From: Lasioglossum baleicum
Lineage: Eukaryota; Arthropoda; Insecta; Hymenoptera; Halictidae
Reading direction: 5' to 3'
Length of the DNA stretch: 64,000 nt
Assembly (NCBI RefSeq): GCF_051020765.1
Contig: NW_027469211.1
Location: 248,001 to 312,000, forward strand
This document shows positions 41,403-51,664 of this stretch, one piece after another. Both the position numbers and the translations under genes were made by a program. The notes under the pieces were generated by a model, which was not told the origin of the DNA, ran no database searches, and was given only the letters and a program-made list of their open reading frames with translations. Within the stretch, counting starts at the first letter, position 1, and each line of letters opens with the position of its first letter.

Positions 41403-41700
41403 GTGCGTCGCGCCGCGTGCTGTGCCCGAGATTCAAATGCGCGCCGTCTCCAGATTCCGACTTTTCGCCTCATGCTTCCGAAACTTCGGCAACGTGAAAA
41501 TCGAAGGAACGCGTCGGCGTCGATCAGTCGAGCAGGTAGTCACACGGACATGGTAGAGGTACGTTTGTGTGTAGCGCGCGTGCAATCGAACATGCACCAA
41601 CACGGGCAAGCGCGGTCGACACCGCTCACGGATACGACGATACGTCAGGGAAGGGGAAACTGCCGTTCAGTTTTCAGCAGTTTTCAGTTATTCTCTCAAC
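41403..41700. repeat. GC-rich dispersed repeat, inverted copy
   Basis: Matches 8148-8400 in reverse complement (CCGTCTCCAGATTCCGAC; ACGTCAGGGAAGGGGAAAC). The open frame across it is not convincing as coding. Confidence 0.6.
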
Positions 41701-41740
41701 TCTCAACAGTTCGCAAGTTCTCGTTCGCTTAGCTCGGTCG

Positions 41741-42003
41741 TAATATCTGTGGTTGTCAGGAGGACGCCGCCGCATGTCACATTGTACTTTCACTTTCGAG
41801 ATATTGTCGTTTAAAGTTTTGATCACTAATGCTTTGACAAGGACATTGGTTAAATTGTATTATTTTTTCGAGCCTTTTGAATTGATTTTCGTGACGTTTT
41901 TTCTGGTAAATACCTAATCCTACACTATAAAGTTCAATAAATGCATAAACTGAAATTTTTTGAAATTGTGACATGCAGCGTTTTTCTTGACACAATCACA
42001 GAT
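41741..42003. mobile_element. MITE with ATATCTGTGGTTGTCAGG ends
   Basis: A diverged third copy of the intron 1 MITE (10153-10421), with ATATCTGTGGTTGTCAGG on the left and ACAATCACAGATATA on the right. Confidence 0.65.
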
Positions 42004-42528
42004 ATATTTACATAGCTTCGCTCTGTGGTTACACGTTACACTCGCGAGTGCGGTCTGCGTTGCGGCATTTGACTATTTGACTATTTATTAGATTGACTTG
42101 CTTGGATTATGTGATTACGTGGATTACTTGGATTACGTGCACTACGTGGAAGGAAGGAAGAACGGAAGGTATTTGTACATATTTATATTGGTTGATCGGT
42201 TTCATTTTGCTCAAATGTCTCCCAGAATCTTCGCGTGAAAAAGCGTGAGAACGCTTGTCGGCACACTGCGGCACACCACGCGACAGTGCCATTTGCCATC
42301 ACGTATGAGGTGCTACGGGGCGAGTATGTTCACTTCAATGTAGAGTCCAAAATAGTAAATTGTTTGTTTCTTTATCACTTTATCACTCTCTTTTCATTAT
42401 CATTATTATCATTTATCACTTTAAACAAATCCAACACAATTCAGCTTTGGCCCATTCAGATTAGAATTAGCTTAGCAATATTCTAAATCGGCAAAATGAT
42501 GGCTTAAACCAATTCAGTAAGGCAAGTA
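42004..42528. other. Intergenic DNA with a short GATTAC-rich tract
   Basis: At about 42106-42150 units like GATTACGTG and GATTACTTG repeat imperfectly. No gene was recognised in the rest. Confidence 0.35.
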
Positions 42529-42746
42529 TTAGGTTGTCCCAAAAGTTTCTTCCGCATTGTGTTCCTTTAATGTAGCTAAATAAATACAAACAATACGATA
42601 ATCTTTATGTTAATATTTTAGTACTTCTTAATATGAATTTGCATTATGTGCATGCATCGAAAAACAACTTTTGGGACAACCTAATATTTATTTAGCAATA
42701 TTAAAGAAAGGCATTGCGGAAGGAACTTTTTGGACAACCTAATATT
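42529..42746. mobile_element. Mariner-like MITE
   Basis: TTAGGTTGTCCCAAAAGTTT at the left is mirrored by AACTTTTGGGACAACCTAAT near 42690 and again by a similar end near 42742. These are mariner-type inverted repeats with TA outside. Two right ends suggest two overlapping or nested copies. No transposase frame. Confidence 0.65.
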
Positions 42747-42747
42747 T

Positions 42748-42995
42748 AATCTTCTTCACTTGCTTCTCATCATCGAATTTTTTTATTTCTGGTAGTACAT
42801 TCTTTTGTTTGTAGTTCAACTTTAATCGATTTTTTATAAATATCATTGCAATGTTTGAATCAGTTAGGTATATTAGTTGATGAAAAACGTCAGAAGACCT
42901 TTTGTAATTGTAGCACCAGAAATTAGAAAATTCGTTGAGATGAGCAATAAGCGAAGAAGATTAAATACTCACCTTTACTCACTGTGTAATTGAAA
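42748..42995. mobile_element. Hairpin MITE
   Basis: AATCTTCTTCACTTGCTTCT at the left pairs with AGCAATAAGCGAAGAAGATT at the right with about 80 bp of complement per arm. It shares its TACTCACC...CACTGTGTAA flank with the turn of the 17990 element. Confidence 0.6.
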
Positions 42996-43255
42996 ATCTA
43001 ATTTACAGAACGGAGGATAAATATAATGTGCTATCCAGGGAAGGAGGAGAAGGAAGCTGCGGCAACCGGGGAAGAGGAAGACCTCTAATTTTTCACGTGG
43101 TACGTATATCTAATTATGCCATTCAACACACATGCATATATTGTACATTACTGATTTTCTTTGTATTTTTTAGGTATCCCACCTATGCCAGAACGTGCTA
43201 CGGGCCACAAGTTTTGGGAAGCAGAGGCAACAACGTGTAATAATCACAATATACA
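42996..43255 (+). other. Exon-like stretch of uncertain status
   Basis: A GGAGGAGAAGGAAGC-rich segment (43010-43097) ends at a possible donor (CACGTG/gtacgt) and a pyrimidine-rich acceptor (tattttttag) at 43172-43174 precedes IPPMPERATGHKFWEAEATT in one frame. No product was recognised; it may be a decayed exon or chance. Confidence 0.2.
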
Positions 43256-43440
43256 GGGTGTTCCGTTTAAATACGAACACCTAAATATCTCTTCAGGTTA
43301 TTGTGATGCAAAAAATATTTGTTACGTAATGTGCATGGTGTCAATGGACCAAATATCTGGCACACCGTGCACATTACGTAACAAATATTTTTTGCATCAC
43401 AATAACCTGAAGAGATATTTAGGTGTTCGTCCAATAATAA
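43256..43440. mobile_element. Near-perfect hairpin MITE
   Basis: CGAACACCTAAATATCTCTT and about 70 further bases are followed after a short spacer (near 43350) by the reverse complement ending AAGAGATATTTAGGTGTTCG. It starts with an ACAGGGTGTTCCG-type end, but the matching right end is missing. Confidence 0.75.
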
Positions 43441-44059
43441 AGCATAGTAATAATAAAAAATTATAATATTTATTATATATATATATATTCCTTGTGTCAT
43501 TGTCCATGTGTCTTTACCAACTCCCTGCGGTGTATTAAAAAATAAGAAAAAGTAAATTTTCTTTTCCCTTATACGACACTTTGTCTTTTTTTGCATGGTG
43601 ACATTTTAATCTTAGCTTCCATCTCTTGCAATCGATGCAGAGAATTTTTATTTTGCACAGATTATTTTTTTTTCGTTTTCTCTCTTTGCATGTGACTGAA
43701 TATTCATTCAAAAATCAGTATTGTCGGTAAAAAGGGAAACTGCTACATATTTGTACAATAGAAATCTACTTTATCGACATCTGCCACATTAGTGCGATCT
43801 GCCCTTACCGACGGCGCTGCCCTGTATAACGGCATTCGCCGCATTAATCAGTGCGACCGTGCTGCCATCTTGCGGGGAAGCGGAATCCAGGATAGAGTGG
43901 CGTTCCAGCTGGACTGCAGAAAGCTGTATTCCCCGTGGGCTGCATCCAGACGGTTCCAGGTTGTTCCAAGTGGAGTCAACCTATGCGCGTTTTCGTCACT
44001 CCCCGTGGAGTCTGTTGTGCTATCAGGGTAGAGTAGGCTGTGACATGGGCTGTGACTAT
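43441..44059. repeat. Repeat related to 28014-28700, inverted
   Basis: About 43605-43850 is a diverged reverse complement of 28400-28660 (TTGTCGGTAAAAAGGGAAAC; CCCTGTATAACGGCATTCGC). The end near 44030 (AGAGTAGGCTGTGAC) equals the tip of the P-like element at 25606/28013, so a P-like end once lay here. Confidence 0.5.
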
Positions 44060-44637
44060 ACCTATGCCGGGTCTATAAGTATATATGGTCTAAGGTGTTT
44101 ACCTCCCTTTAGGTGGCGCTGCTTTCAATCGAGTTGATTGGACGAATTCGAACACCATGGTGTCGATGGCGTCCAATCAAATCAATTTAAAGCAGCGCCA
44201 TGTGAAGGGATCCTCTATACTTTGCCATGAGTTTGCGTCCTTTCAGATGACGCTGCTTTCAATCGAGTTGATTGAACCTCATATGTGCTAAACCTAATAG
44301 TTAACGAGATATTATCGAAAGAAGAAAGAAAATTGTTTCGATAATATTTCGGAAACTATTAGATTTAGGACATATGAAGTTCAACACTATTATACTCAGA
44401 ATTTGATACTCCATCGAACTATGTTATAAAATATAGGACATTCCATTTAAAAAAAAGCGCAGTTGCAATTTTCTGATGCGCCGATGCACAAAAGTGCATA
44501 CAATTAGTTGCATATTATGCACCGTCTGATACACTATTCAACTTTTACTTGTAACATCTTCTATTCCCAACCGTTTACGAGGTACAATTAATTGTACTTT
44601 TTGTGCGTTTAAGTTTGTTGTTCCTTCGTATATACAT

Positions 44638-45030
44638 TGTCGTGATCCCGAAATGAATAAGAACAGGTTTGGAAGAATGTTACTGGTCTTTATTTTACTC
44701 TTTACGATGTCGACGGTTTCAAGCTCAGATAACTTCTGAAGTAAGGATGCTGGAAAAAAGGGAAGAAGGATGTCTTTGGAGTAGGGGAATTGTAGGGGAG
44801 TTGTAGGAGAGGAAAAGTGAAAGTAGTGAGTTCAAGTAAGGGATGGTCGCTGGTCGCTGGTTGTATGTAATAGGAGGACGGAAAGAGAGAGAAAGAACTG
44901 GAGAGGATGGTTGAGATTTATGATCGGGGACAACCCTGCGTTGGGAAAACTACTGTCGTACATGTGGCCCTTATTGTAAGGAAGACTGCTAGAGCAGGTA
45001 TAAGTTAGCAAAGGCATGCAGTATCTGACA
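44638..45030. repeat. Solo LTR in duplication copy B
   Basis: The 393-bp insert runs from TGTCGTGATCCCGAAATG to GTATCTGACA (TG...CA ends) and is flanked by ACAT on both sides (44634-44637, 45031-45034). Copy A has a single uninterrupted ACAT at the same point (near 9192). The 4-bp duplication and ends fit an LTR retrotransposon whose internal part was lost by recombination. Its family is unknown. Confidence 0.85.
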
Positions 45031-45858
45031 ACATGTATGTATATTTATATATGTATAGATATGTGTTTTTTTTTAATTGGCACAATAAACGCTCTGTTAC
45101 ACACAAAAAAAAGTTAGCCGTTCGACTATGGACCTGCTTATAGTATGTTCGCGCCCGTCATGCATCTACTTCTTTTTAATTGATTAATTCTTTTTTTTGT
45201 AATTTCTGACTATATCCTAATAAATTTGTAGAAATTTTTTTAGAAGATATATTGAAATATTTCGAAAATATTTGAAGGTAAAATACGCAAAGAATAGTAG
45301 TCGTCACCGAGAGAGTCATAAAGTGACCAGAGAAAAGAAAAGGTAAAACGGGACCTGTATTTTAACGGTAGAAATTATGTAGTAAGGTAGTTATATGATG
45401 TACTACAGTAATGTACAATAGATTCATGAGCACAACTATCTTTACGTATATATATTTATATTATTGTTATGAGTGTTATTATATATGTTTATTAATTACA
45501 AAATTACAACAAATTTATTTAGAATAAATTTTTTCCAATAGTTTTTTTGTCGTTTTGCATTTATCTTACGCATTATATCGACGTTATAATCTTAATGTAA
45601 TAATATCAGTATGATATTTCTATTAGAGATCGCGGTTTTGAACGTATACTACATACACGTGAACCATATACATAGTAGTGAATACAGACCCGCTCAGCGC
45701 GTTCGAGTCCAGTCACTGATGCGTTTATGTTTTGCGAGGATCGAAAAGAATTCGATCGAAAAACAGAAACCCATCAGTCGCTGGTCTCGCACGTGTCGAA
45801 CGGATCTGCATTCAGTTAGTCGACACGAATCTGAAGACCATCACGTACAGTAGACAAA

Positions 45859-45933
45859 ATGTCTTTCGAGAACGTGGCGAAAGAAGCGCAGAATATTCGC
45901 AATTCTAATAGATTATCTAAGGAAGATACACAG
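45859..45933 (+). CDS. Exon 1 of the TTF1-like gene, duplicated copy
   Basis: Identical to exon 1 at 10013-10087: ATG start, 25 codons, then the donor CAG/gtaatt. The presumed 5' UTR is also copied, with a 3-bp insertion. No exon 2 is seen before the window ends, since the duplicated intron 1 still continues at 64000. It is either the start of a second complete gene copy or an orphan first exon; the intron would be at least 18 kb because of the BEL and LINE insertions. Confidence 0.65.
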
Positions 45934-46641
45934 GTAATTTTGCAAGAATTGTTTACTGATATTATTTAATTAAAAATGAATTCCTTCATTATGCACCATA
46001 TATCTGTGGTTGTCAGGAAGTACGCCGCATGTCACATAATTTCACTTTCGAGATATTGCTGTTTAAGATTTTGGTTACTAATCTTTTGCCATAGGATATC
46101 GGTTCAATTGGATTATGTCTTTCTTGCAAAAAGCCTTTCGAATTTATTTTCATGACTTTCTTTCTGATAAAGACGTAAATCCTCTATACTATAAATCTCA
46201 ATTAATGCATAAACTGAAATTTTTTGAAATTGTGACATGCGGCGTTCTTCCTGGCAACCACAGATATTAGAGCAGTGACTTATGAGATACCCGGGTATGT
46301 ACATACTTGGGTAAGCTACGTACCCGGGTGTCTCATGAGATAGTACTCGGTTCTGTCTCGAAATAATATCACAATATATTTTACTCGATGATTCTATTCA
46401 TGTTAACTTATGTAAAACTGAGATTTTATCATGTTATTTTACGGTTGCCCTGTTATATTGATTTAGTTTTTTTTATGCTTGCATACATTGTATGTTTTTC
46501 GGCCGAACAGAATTAGAGGAGAGATATTGGTGCAAGATTTCACGCGCAAGCGCGGCAATTTTAGCCTCAGTTAAGTAAAATTTTCGATAAAAAGGGGTAC
46601 CTTGAGCACCCCGCAGAATTTTAAAAAATTGGTATAATTTG

Positions 46642-47706
46642 TGTTCGTTCGCGTAATTTTGCCGATTTCAAAATGTTTGATTGTAAAGAAATGGGTTCGC
46701 GACTGTTCGAATGTTATCCGCCAAACTAATTTTAGACAACTATTTCAATGTAAATAACGGATCGTGTGGACAAGGAATTGACTGGAGGAATCGCGTTTCG
46801 TTCGAGATCTGTTGGTGAACTCGTCAGTAAGGCTAATCCAACAGATCCTGCCTTAGACGCGCGCAGATCAAACCGTGTTGATCTGTATTGTAGTGAAATG
46901 TGCTGATCGTGTATGCAGCAATCACGTGAGACGCTCAAGCAAGACTGGTCAGTGTTACTCGTTCAGAGATTCGGAAACGAACTGCTGAAAGTACTGTACG
47001 TTGGCCTTAGCGAGAGGTCGGTTAGGCTCCTCGTGGGTGGAGAGGTTGACCTTAGACGAGGAAAGGGAAGTAGAATCTATTATAATGAGGGAAAGAACTG
47101 TCCGGGTTGGTTCAGTCAACTCGTCGTTTACCAATCAGGACACCCTTAATTGTTCAAACTTCCTTCCATGGTGACTGAGAGGCTGGTCTAGTCGGAAGGA
47201 AGAGTGGGGTGCTACCTGGTATGAAGGCAAGAGCGGTAATTGACGTCGCTCGACGGTTGACTGTCGCCCCTTGACCGTATCCTTAAAGAATTGAATGTTT
47301 AACCTTGGACTGAGCTTAGCGAACGCGGGCGTACACATCTGGGTTTACACATCTGGGGTTGTAATTTATGACGGTGAGGGTTCTTTAGAGTTGTATCTTG
47401 AGTGACCGTGAATATTCTTAGCCCGGGACGAAGTAAGTATTCCGAGAATTGCTGGATGTACAAAATAACATTTGGCCGTACCTGAGTGACCGTAGCATAA
47501 ATAATCTTCTAATCCGAAAAACGGTTGGTATCGGCTATATCATAAATAAAATACGAAGTCGACCCTGAAGCTCTTTATCTCGCGAGGCAGTATGGTTCAC
47601 TGCAGATGCTATGGTTCTTTATGTTTAAGGGAGAATTTCCGTTAACGAATTTCTTGCGAGGAAAAACATTTCTTTGTGTAGGACTACGATCCGTTGCGAC
47701 GGAACA
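46642..47706 (-). repeat. BEL/Pao 3' LTR
   Basis: On the + strand it runs from TGTTCGTTCGCG to GCGACGGAACA. It is 1065 bp and almost identical to the other LTR; differences seen are ATTGCTGG against ATTACTGG near 47451 and GGTATCGG against GGTAACGG near 47530. Short frames within it are not coding. Confidence 0.92.
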
Positions 47707-47722
47707 TGCTCCCCCTCGTTGA
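47707..47722 (-). promoter_or_regulatory. Polypurine tract
   Basis: On the minus strand CGAGGGGGAGCA directly precedes the 3' LTR, the expected site for plus-strand DNA priming. Confidence 0.7.
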
Positions 47723-47767
47723 TCGGTTCGAACGATCAATACAATATAAGACATTGACTCACTTGGT

Positions 47768-48625
47768 TTATGTTGAGACAGCAGCACTGGATGATTGTGC
47801 GCTGTTTGAATTAGGAAGAGGCGCTAGCCTCTTCACGTTTCGCGTGTACGTGCCGTTGATGGTACGAACGGTTACTGCCCTTATGATCCCGTCTGGCCCT
47901 GGATGAATTTGTTGTATTCGACCTAGATGCCAACACAATGGTGGCAGAGAATCGTCCTTCAGAAGTACAACAGTTCCGATGTTGATCTCGTGACCTCCCC
48001 TGGTCCACTTGTGACGAATGTTAAGCTGATGAACATATTCTTTGTGCCATCGTTTCCAGAAATCTTGTTTGACCTTCTGGATATGTTGCCAAGTAGACAG
48101 GCGATTGGATGGCGTTTGGCTGAAATCAGTCTCGGTAATGCACGTCAAAGAACCACCGATCAGGAAATGGCCCGGAGTAAGAGCGGACATGTCGTTCGGG
48201 TCCGACGAGAGAGGTGTCAGAGGACGCGAATTGAGTATGGCTTCGACCTCGATGACGAATGTAGTAAATTGTTCATGTGTGAACAGTTCTATGCCGACGA
48301 CTCGTTTCATGTGGTGTTTAAATGATTTAACGGCGGCCTCCCACAATCCACCGAAATGAGGTGATAACGCTGGCATGAAGTGCCACGAAATTTCCTTGGC
48401 AGTTAAGAAATGATTAAATTTCTCATCCTTGGATAATGTTTGTTGAAGTGCGATTAACTCATTGTTCGCGCCAACGAAATTTGTACCATTATCTGAGTAA
48501 ATGTTCTTGCAAATTCCTCGTCGCGCTATAAATCGTTTGAGAGCGGCAATGAATGCTTCTGTTGTCAAATCGCTGACGACCTCTAAATGGACGGCTTTAG
48601 TTGCAAAGCAAACAAAAACGGCCAC
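47768..48625 (-). CDS. BEL/Pao integrase core, downstream of an in-frame stop
   Basis: This frame continues the pol frame in the same register (the two starts differ by a multiple of three) after a TAA at 48671-48673. It carries the second catalytic Asp (YSDNGTNFVG) and the Glu (GGLWEAAVKSF) of the integrase triad, then the C-terminal BEL-type tail with ILNSRPLTPLSSD and DPNDMSALTPGHFLIG. The first Asp lies upstream of the stop, in GIDYCGP. A protein starting at the internal ATG would lack it, so integrase should be inactive unless the stop is read through; the stop context (TAA followed by ATA) does not look leaky. Confidence 0.9.
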   Translation of the reverse strand: MAVFVCFATKAVHLEVVSDLTTEAFIAALKRFIARRGICKNIYSDNGTNFVGANNELIALQQTLSKDEKFNHFLTAKEISWHFMPALSPHFGGLWEAAVKSFKHHMKRVVGIELFTHEQFTTFVIEVEAILNSRPLTPLSSDPNDMSALTPGHFLIGGSLTCITETDFSQTPSNRLSTWQHIQKVKQDFWKRWHKEYVHQLNIRHKWTRGGHEINIGTVVLLKDDSLPPLCWHLGRIQQIHPGPDGIIRAVTVRTINGTYTRNVKRLAPLPNSNSAQSSSAAVST

Positions 48626-48670
48626 GTATACCTTGACTCGGACTCGATTTCTGAATTGCCGCTCCTTTAT

Positions 48671-51616
48671 TTAAAAGGGACCGCAATAATCTATGCCGCT
48701 GGTTAGGAACGGGCGACCCTCGGTAACGCGCGCGGCAGGTAGATTGCCCATAACATAATCGACGGGATTGGGGTTCATCCGGAAACACTTGATGCAGCCC
48801 CGAACTATTTGGCGTGTTGTATTTTTTCCGTCGATTGGCCAATATAACTGTCGTACGTCGTAGAGTGTGGCTGTAATTCCTGAATGATGGTTTTTCTGAT
48901 GCGAATCTCGTATGATGAGTCTAGTAATGTGATGTCCCCGAGGCAATAATATCGGATGTTTCTGTTCGAAAGACAGAGAGGAATTTTGCAATCGTCCACC
49001 AACGCGCAGAATTCCTTCGTCATCGAGAAATGGACACAACGGTTGTAATTTACTGGGGTTTGATAATTTTCCTGACCTCAAATCGCGAATGTCCTGAGCG
49101 AAAGTAACGGCTTGTAATAGCTTGATTATTCGTTTGTTGGCATCTTGTAGTTCCTTGAGAGATAAAGACCCGGTGTTTTGATTATTGACTCGAAAGCGCA
49201 AGCAATAGGCTACGATTCGTCGGAGTTTTTGTATGCATGAGTATCGTATCAAGATCTCATCGGTTCGGATAGTCGAACCTACTAAACATGTTATTGAACG
49301 CAATTCAGGCAATTCATCGCATTTGGTGAATCTTGCGGGTGGCCATTTCGTTTGCTCCTTTGAGAGCCACTCAGGTCCGTTACGCCAAAGCACATTGTTG
49401 TTGAACTCGGCTGCGGTGATTCCGCGAGAAATGAGGTCGGCTGGATTGTCTGCTGACCGAATGTACCGCCATGATTGAATGTCTGTTTTCCGTTGGATAT
49501 CGGCTACGCGGTTCGCGACGAAGGTCTTTAAATTTGAAGGTTGCTTGCGTAACCAACCTAAGACGACTGTCGAATCTGTCCAGAAAGTGGTCTTGTCGAT
49601 ATTATGCGTCAATGCATTCCGCGTGGTTTGGAACAAGGTAGCCAATAGTGCAGCACCGCATAGTTCCAATCGAGCCAGTGTGATTTGGCTGAGTGGTGCG
49701 ACTCGTGATTTGGCACAGAGTAGATGCGCGTGAATGGACCCGGATTTATCAATTGTCCGTATATATATACAGGCGCCGTAGGCCCTTTCGCTGGCGTCGC
49801 AAAACCCGTGTATTTCTGTCTGTCTCGCGTTTTTCAATCTAACCAAACGGTTGAATTCGATATTGTTGAGTTGCTGTAGGTCACCTTCAAAGTTCATCCA
49901 TTCTGTGTGGATGCTGGCTGGGACAGACCCGTCCCAAGAGATTTTTAAGGTCCATAGTTGTTGCATCAATATCTTGGCAACAATTGTGATAGGTCCGAGT
50001 AGCCCGAGTGGATCATAGATCTTCGCGATGGTCGATAATATATTTCGTTTAGTGATTTCAGTGTTCGCGGCAGGTTGAACTGAATATCGGATCGCGTCGT
50101 GCCTGGCGTCCCATGATACCCCTAATGTTTTCATGGTAGATTCATCACCGAGAATCTTTGGATGGATTAATTCCTTACTTAAGGTTGATAACAACCTCGG
50201 TTCATTTGACGCCCACTGTCGAATATTGAGACCGCCTCGTTTCAATAGGGTGATTATTTGATGTTGTAACTTCTTCGCCTCCGCTAGCGAATCGGTACCG
50301 GTCAATAAATCATCGACGTACAGGTCTTTCTTGATTCGAGCCGCTGCTTCCGGAAAATCGCGTGCTTCGTCGTCTGCCAATTCGTGTAAGCATCGTATGG
50401 CTAGATAGGGAGCTGGCGCGAGCCCGAACGTAACGGTATTCAATTCGTATGTATTGATTTCTTGGTGTGCGTCTCGCCATAATATTCTCTGGTAAACGCG
50501 ATCTTCGGGTCGAACGAGGAATTGACGATACATCTTTTCGATGTCTCCGGTTATGACGTATGCATGCATTCGGAATCTTAATAGCAGCGACAGAAGGTCG
50601 TCTTGTAACGTGGGACCGATTCGGAGGGTGTCGTTCAACGAGAGATTCGTGCTTGTTTTGGCTGACCCGTCGAACACGACCCGGAGCTTGGTTGTTGAAC
50701 TCGTTAGTTTTATGACGGCGTGATGTGGTAAGTAAAACCCTGGTGCGTGCGTGTTCGTCGCGCGTGTCATGTGTCCGAGTGAACGATATTCGTCTATCAC
50801 CTTTGTGTATTGCTCTCTTAACTCCGGATCACGTTCTAATTTTCGTTCAAGTGTTCGAAAACGGTTCAAGGCACGCGAATGTGACTCTCCGAGTTGTTCC
50901 CATTTTTCATTGAAGGGTAATGCTACTATGTATCGACCGGACTCGTTGCGTTTCATGGTTGCGCTAAAATGACCTTCACAAGCTTGATCTTCAAGTGATC
51001 GGAATTGTTTAACGGCTCCTTCCTCGATTTCCCAGAATTTTTGTAGTTCGAAATTTACGTTGGTGGAAAGGGTTCGATGGCTCGCTCGTGATGTCGTGAC
51101 GAGATCACCTCCTAAGATCCATCCGAATTGGGTCTTTTGTAATATAAGATCGACGTTGTTCTGTTTTGATAGATTGATTTGGCCTATGCTGAGACATGAC
51201 AACGCGGGCCCGGTCCCGAGCAACATATCAATCTTTCCTGGGCGATGAAAGTCTGGATCGGCTAAACGCAGATTTGCTGGTATACGAAGATTGTCTCGGT
51301 CGATTTGATTGTCCGGTACTGATCCTGCGATCCGTGGTATCGTGCAAAACGTCAATGTTCGTTGATAATTTGTTAATCGAGATTTGACTGTGGCGGTCAC
51401 GAGGCTGCTTGATGTGGTATTCAATTGATTTAAAGCTTCAATGACTGCTGTCTGACGGGTCGTCGGTAAACCCGATCGTTTCGCGAGTTCGTCCGTGATG
51501 AGGTTTGCGTTGGAACACGTGTCGATCAGCGTACGGCACAATATCGGATTGCGATCGCGATCTAGTATATAAATTCGTGCGGTGGTCAACAGACCGTTCG
51601 TTATTCCGTTTGACAA
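48671..51616 (-). CDS. BEL/Pao Pol: protease, reverse transcriptase, RNase H, integrase N-terminus
   Basis: This makes the enzymes that copy the element RNA to DNA in cytoplasmic particles. Order: a retropepsin-like DUF1758 region with LIDTCSNANLI near residues 30-40 (catalytic D32; DTC where many proteases have DTG or DSG); RT with the first Asp near 358 (GDIEKMYRQF) and the YVDD box at 433-436; a Peptidase_A17/RNase H region with D607 (FCDAS), E651 and D681 (WTDST); then the integrase zinc-binding HHCC part (IRDSHQKNHHSG ... CIKCF). It ends at a TAA just after GIDYCGPF. The frame is the same as Gag upstream, separated by one TGA. The true Pol start is probably not the first ATG here but readthrough from Gag. 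Confidence 0.93.
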   Translation of the reverse strand: MSNGITNGLLTTARIYILDRDRNPILCRTLIDTCSNANLITDELAKRSGLPTTRQTAVIEALNQLNTTSSSLVTATVKSRLTNYQRTLTFCTIPRIAGSVPDNQIDRDNLRIPANLRLADPDFHRPGKIDMLLGTGPALSCLSIGQINLSKQNNVDLILQKTQFGWILGGDLVTTSRASHRTLSTNVNFELQKFWEIEEGAVKQFRSLEDQACEGHFSATMKRNESGRYIVALPFNEKWEQLGESHSRALNRFRTLERKLERDPELREQYTKVIDEYRSLGHMTRATNTHAPGFYLPHHAVIKLTSSTTKLRVVFDGSAKTSTNLSLNDTLRIGPTLQDDLLSLLLRFRMHAYVITGDIEKMYRQFLVRPEDRVYQRILWRDAHQEINTYELNTVTFGLAPAPYLAIRCLHELADDEARDFPEAAARIKKDLYVDDLLTGTDSLAEAKKLQHQIITLLKRGGLNIRQWASNEPRLLSTLSKELIHPKILGDESTMKTLGVSWDARHDAIRYSVQPAANTEITKRNILSTIAKIYDPLGLLGPITIVAKILMQQLWTLKISWDGSVPASIHTEWMNFEGDLQQLNNIEFNRLVRLKNARQTEIHGFCDASERAYGACIYIRTIDKSGSIHAHLLCAKSRVAPLSQITLARLELCGAALLATLFQTTRNALTHNIDKTTFWTDSTVVLGWLRKQPSNLKTFVANRVADIQRKTDIQSWRYIRSADNPADLISRGITAAEFNNNVLWRNGPEWLSKEQTKWPPARFTKCDELPELRSITCLVGSTIRTDEILIRYSCIQKLRRIVAYCLRFRVNNQNTGSLSLKELQDANKRIIKLLQAVTFAQDIRDLRSGKLSNPSKLQPLCPFLDDEGILRVGGRLQNSSLSFEQKHPILLPRGHHITRLIIRDSHQKNHHSGITATLYDVRQLYWPIDGKNTTRQIVRGCIKCFRMNPNPVDYVMGNLPAARVTEGRPFLTSGIDYCGPF

Positions 51617-51664
51617 GAGGGTACGAGTAGGAAGTGATAACTGTCTGGCGATTCCCGATGCTAG

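Noticed and set aside
46732..47338. Short frames found twice, in both BEL LTRs
   Set aside because: They are within LTR sequence and are duplicated with it; no product recognised.
47927..49733. Plus-strand frames across the BEL pol region
   Set aside because: Shadows of the minus-strand pol gene.
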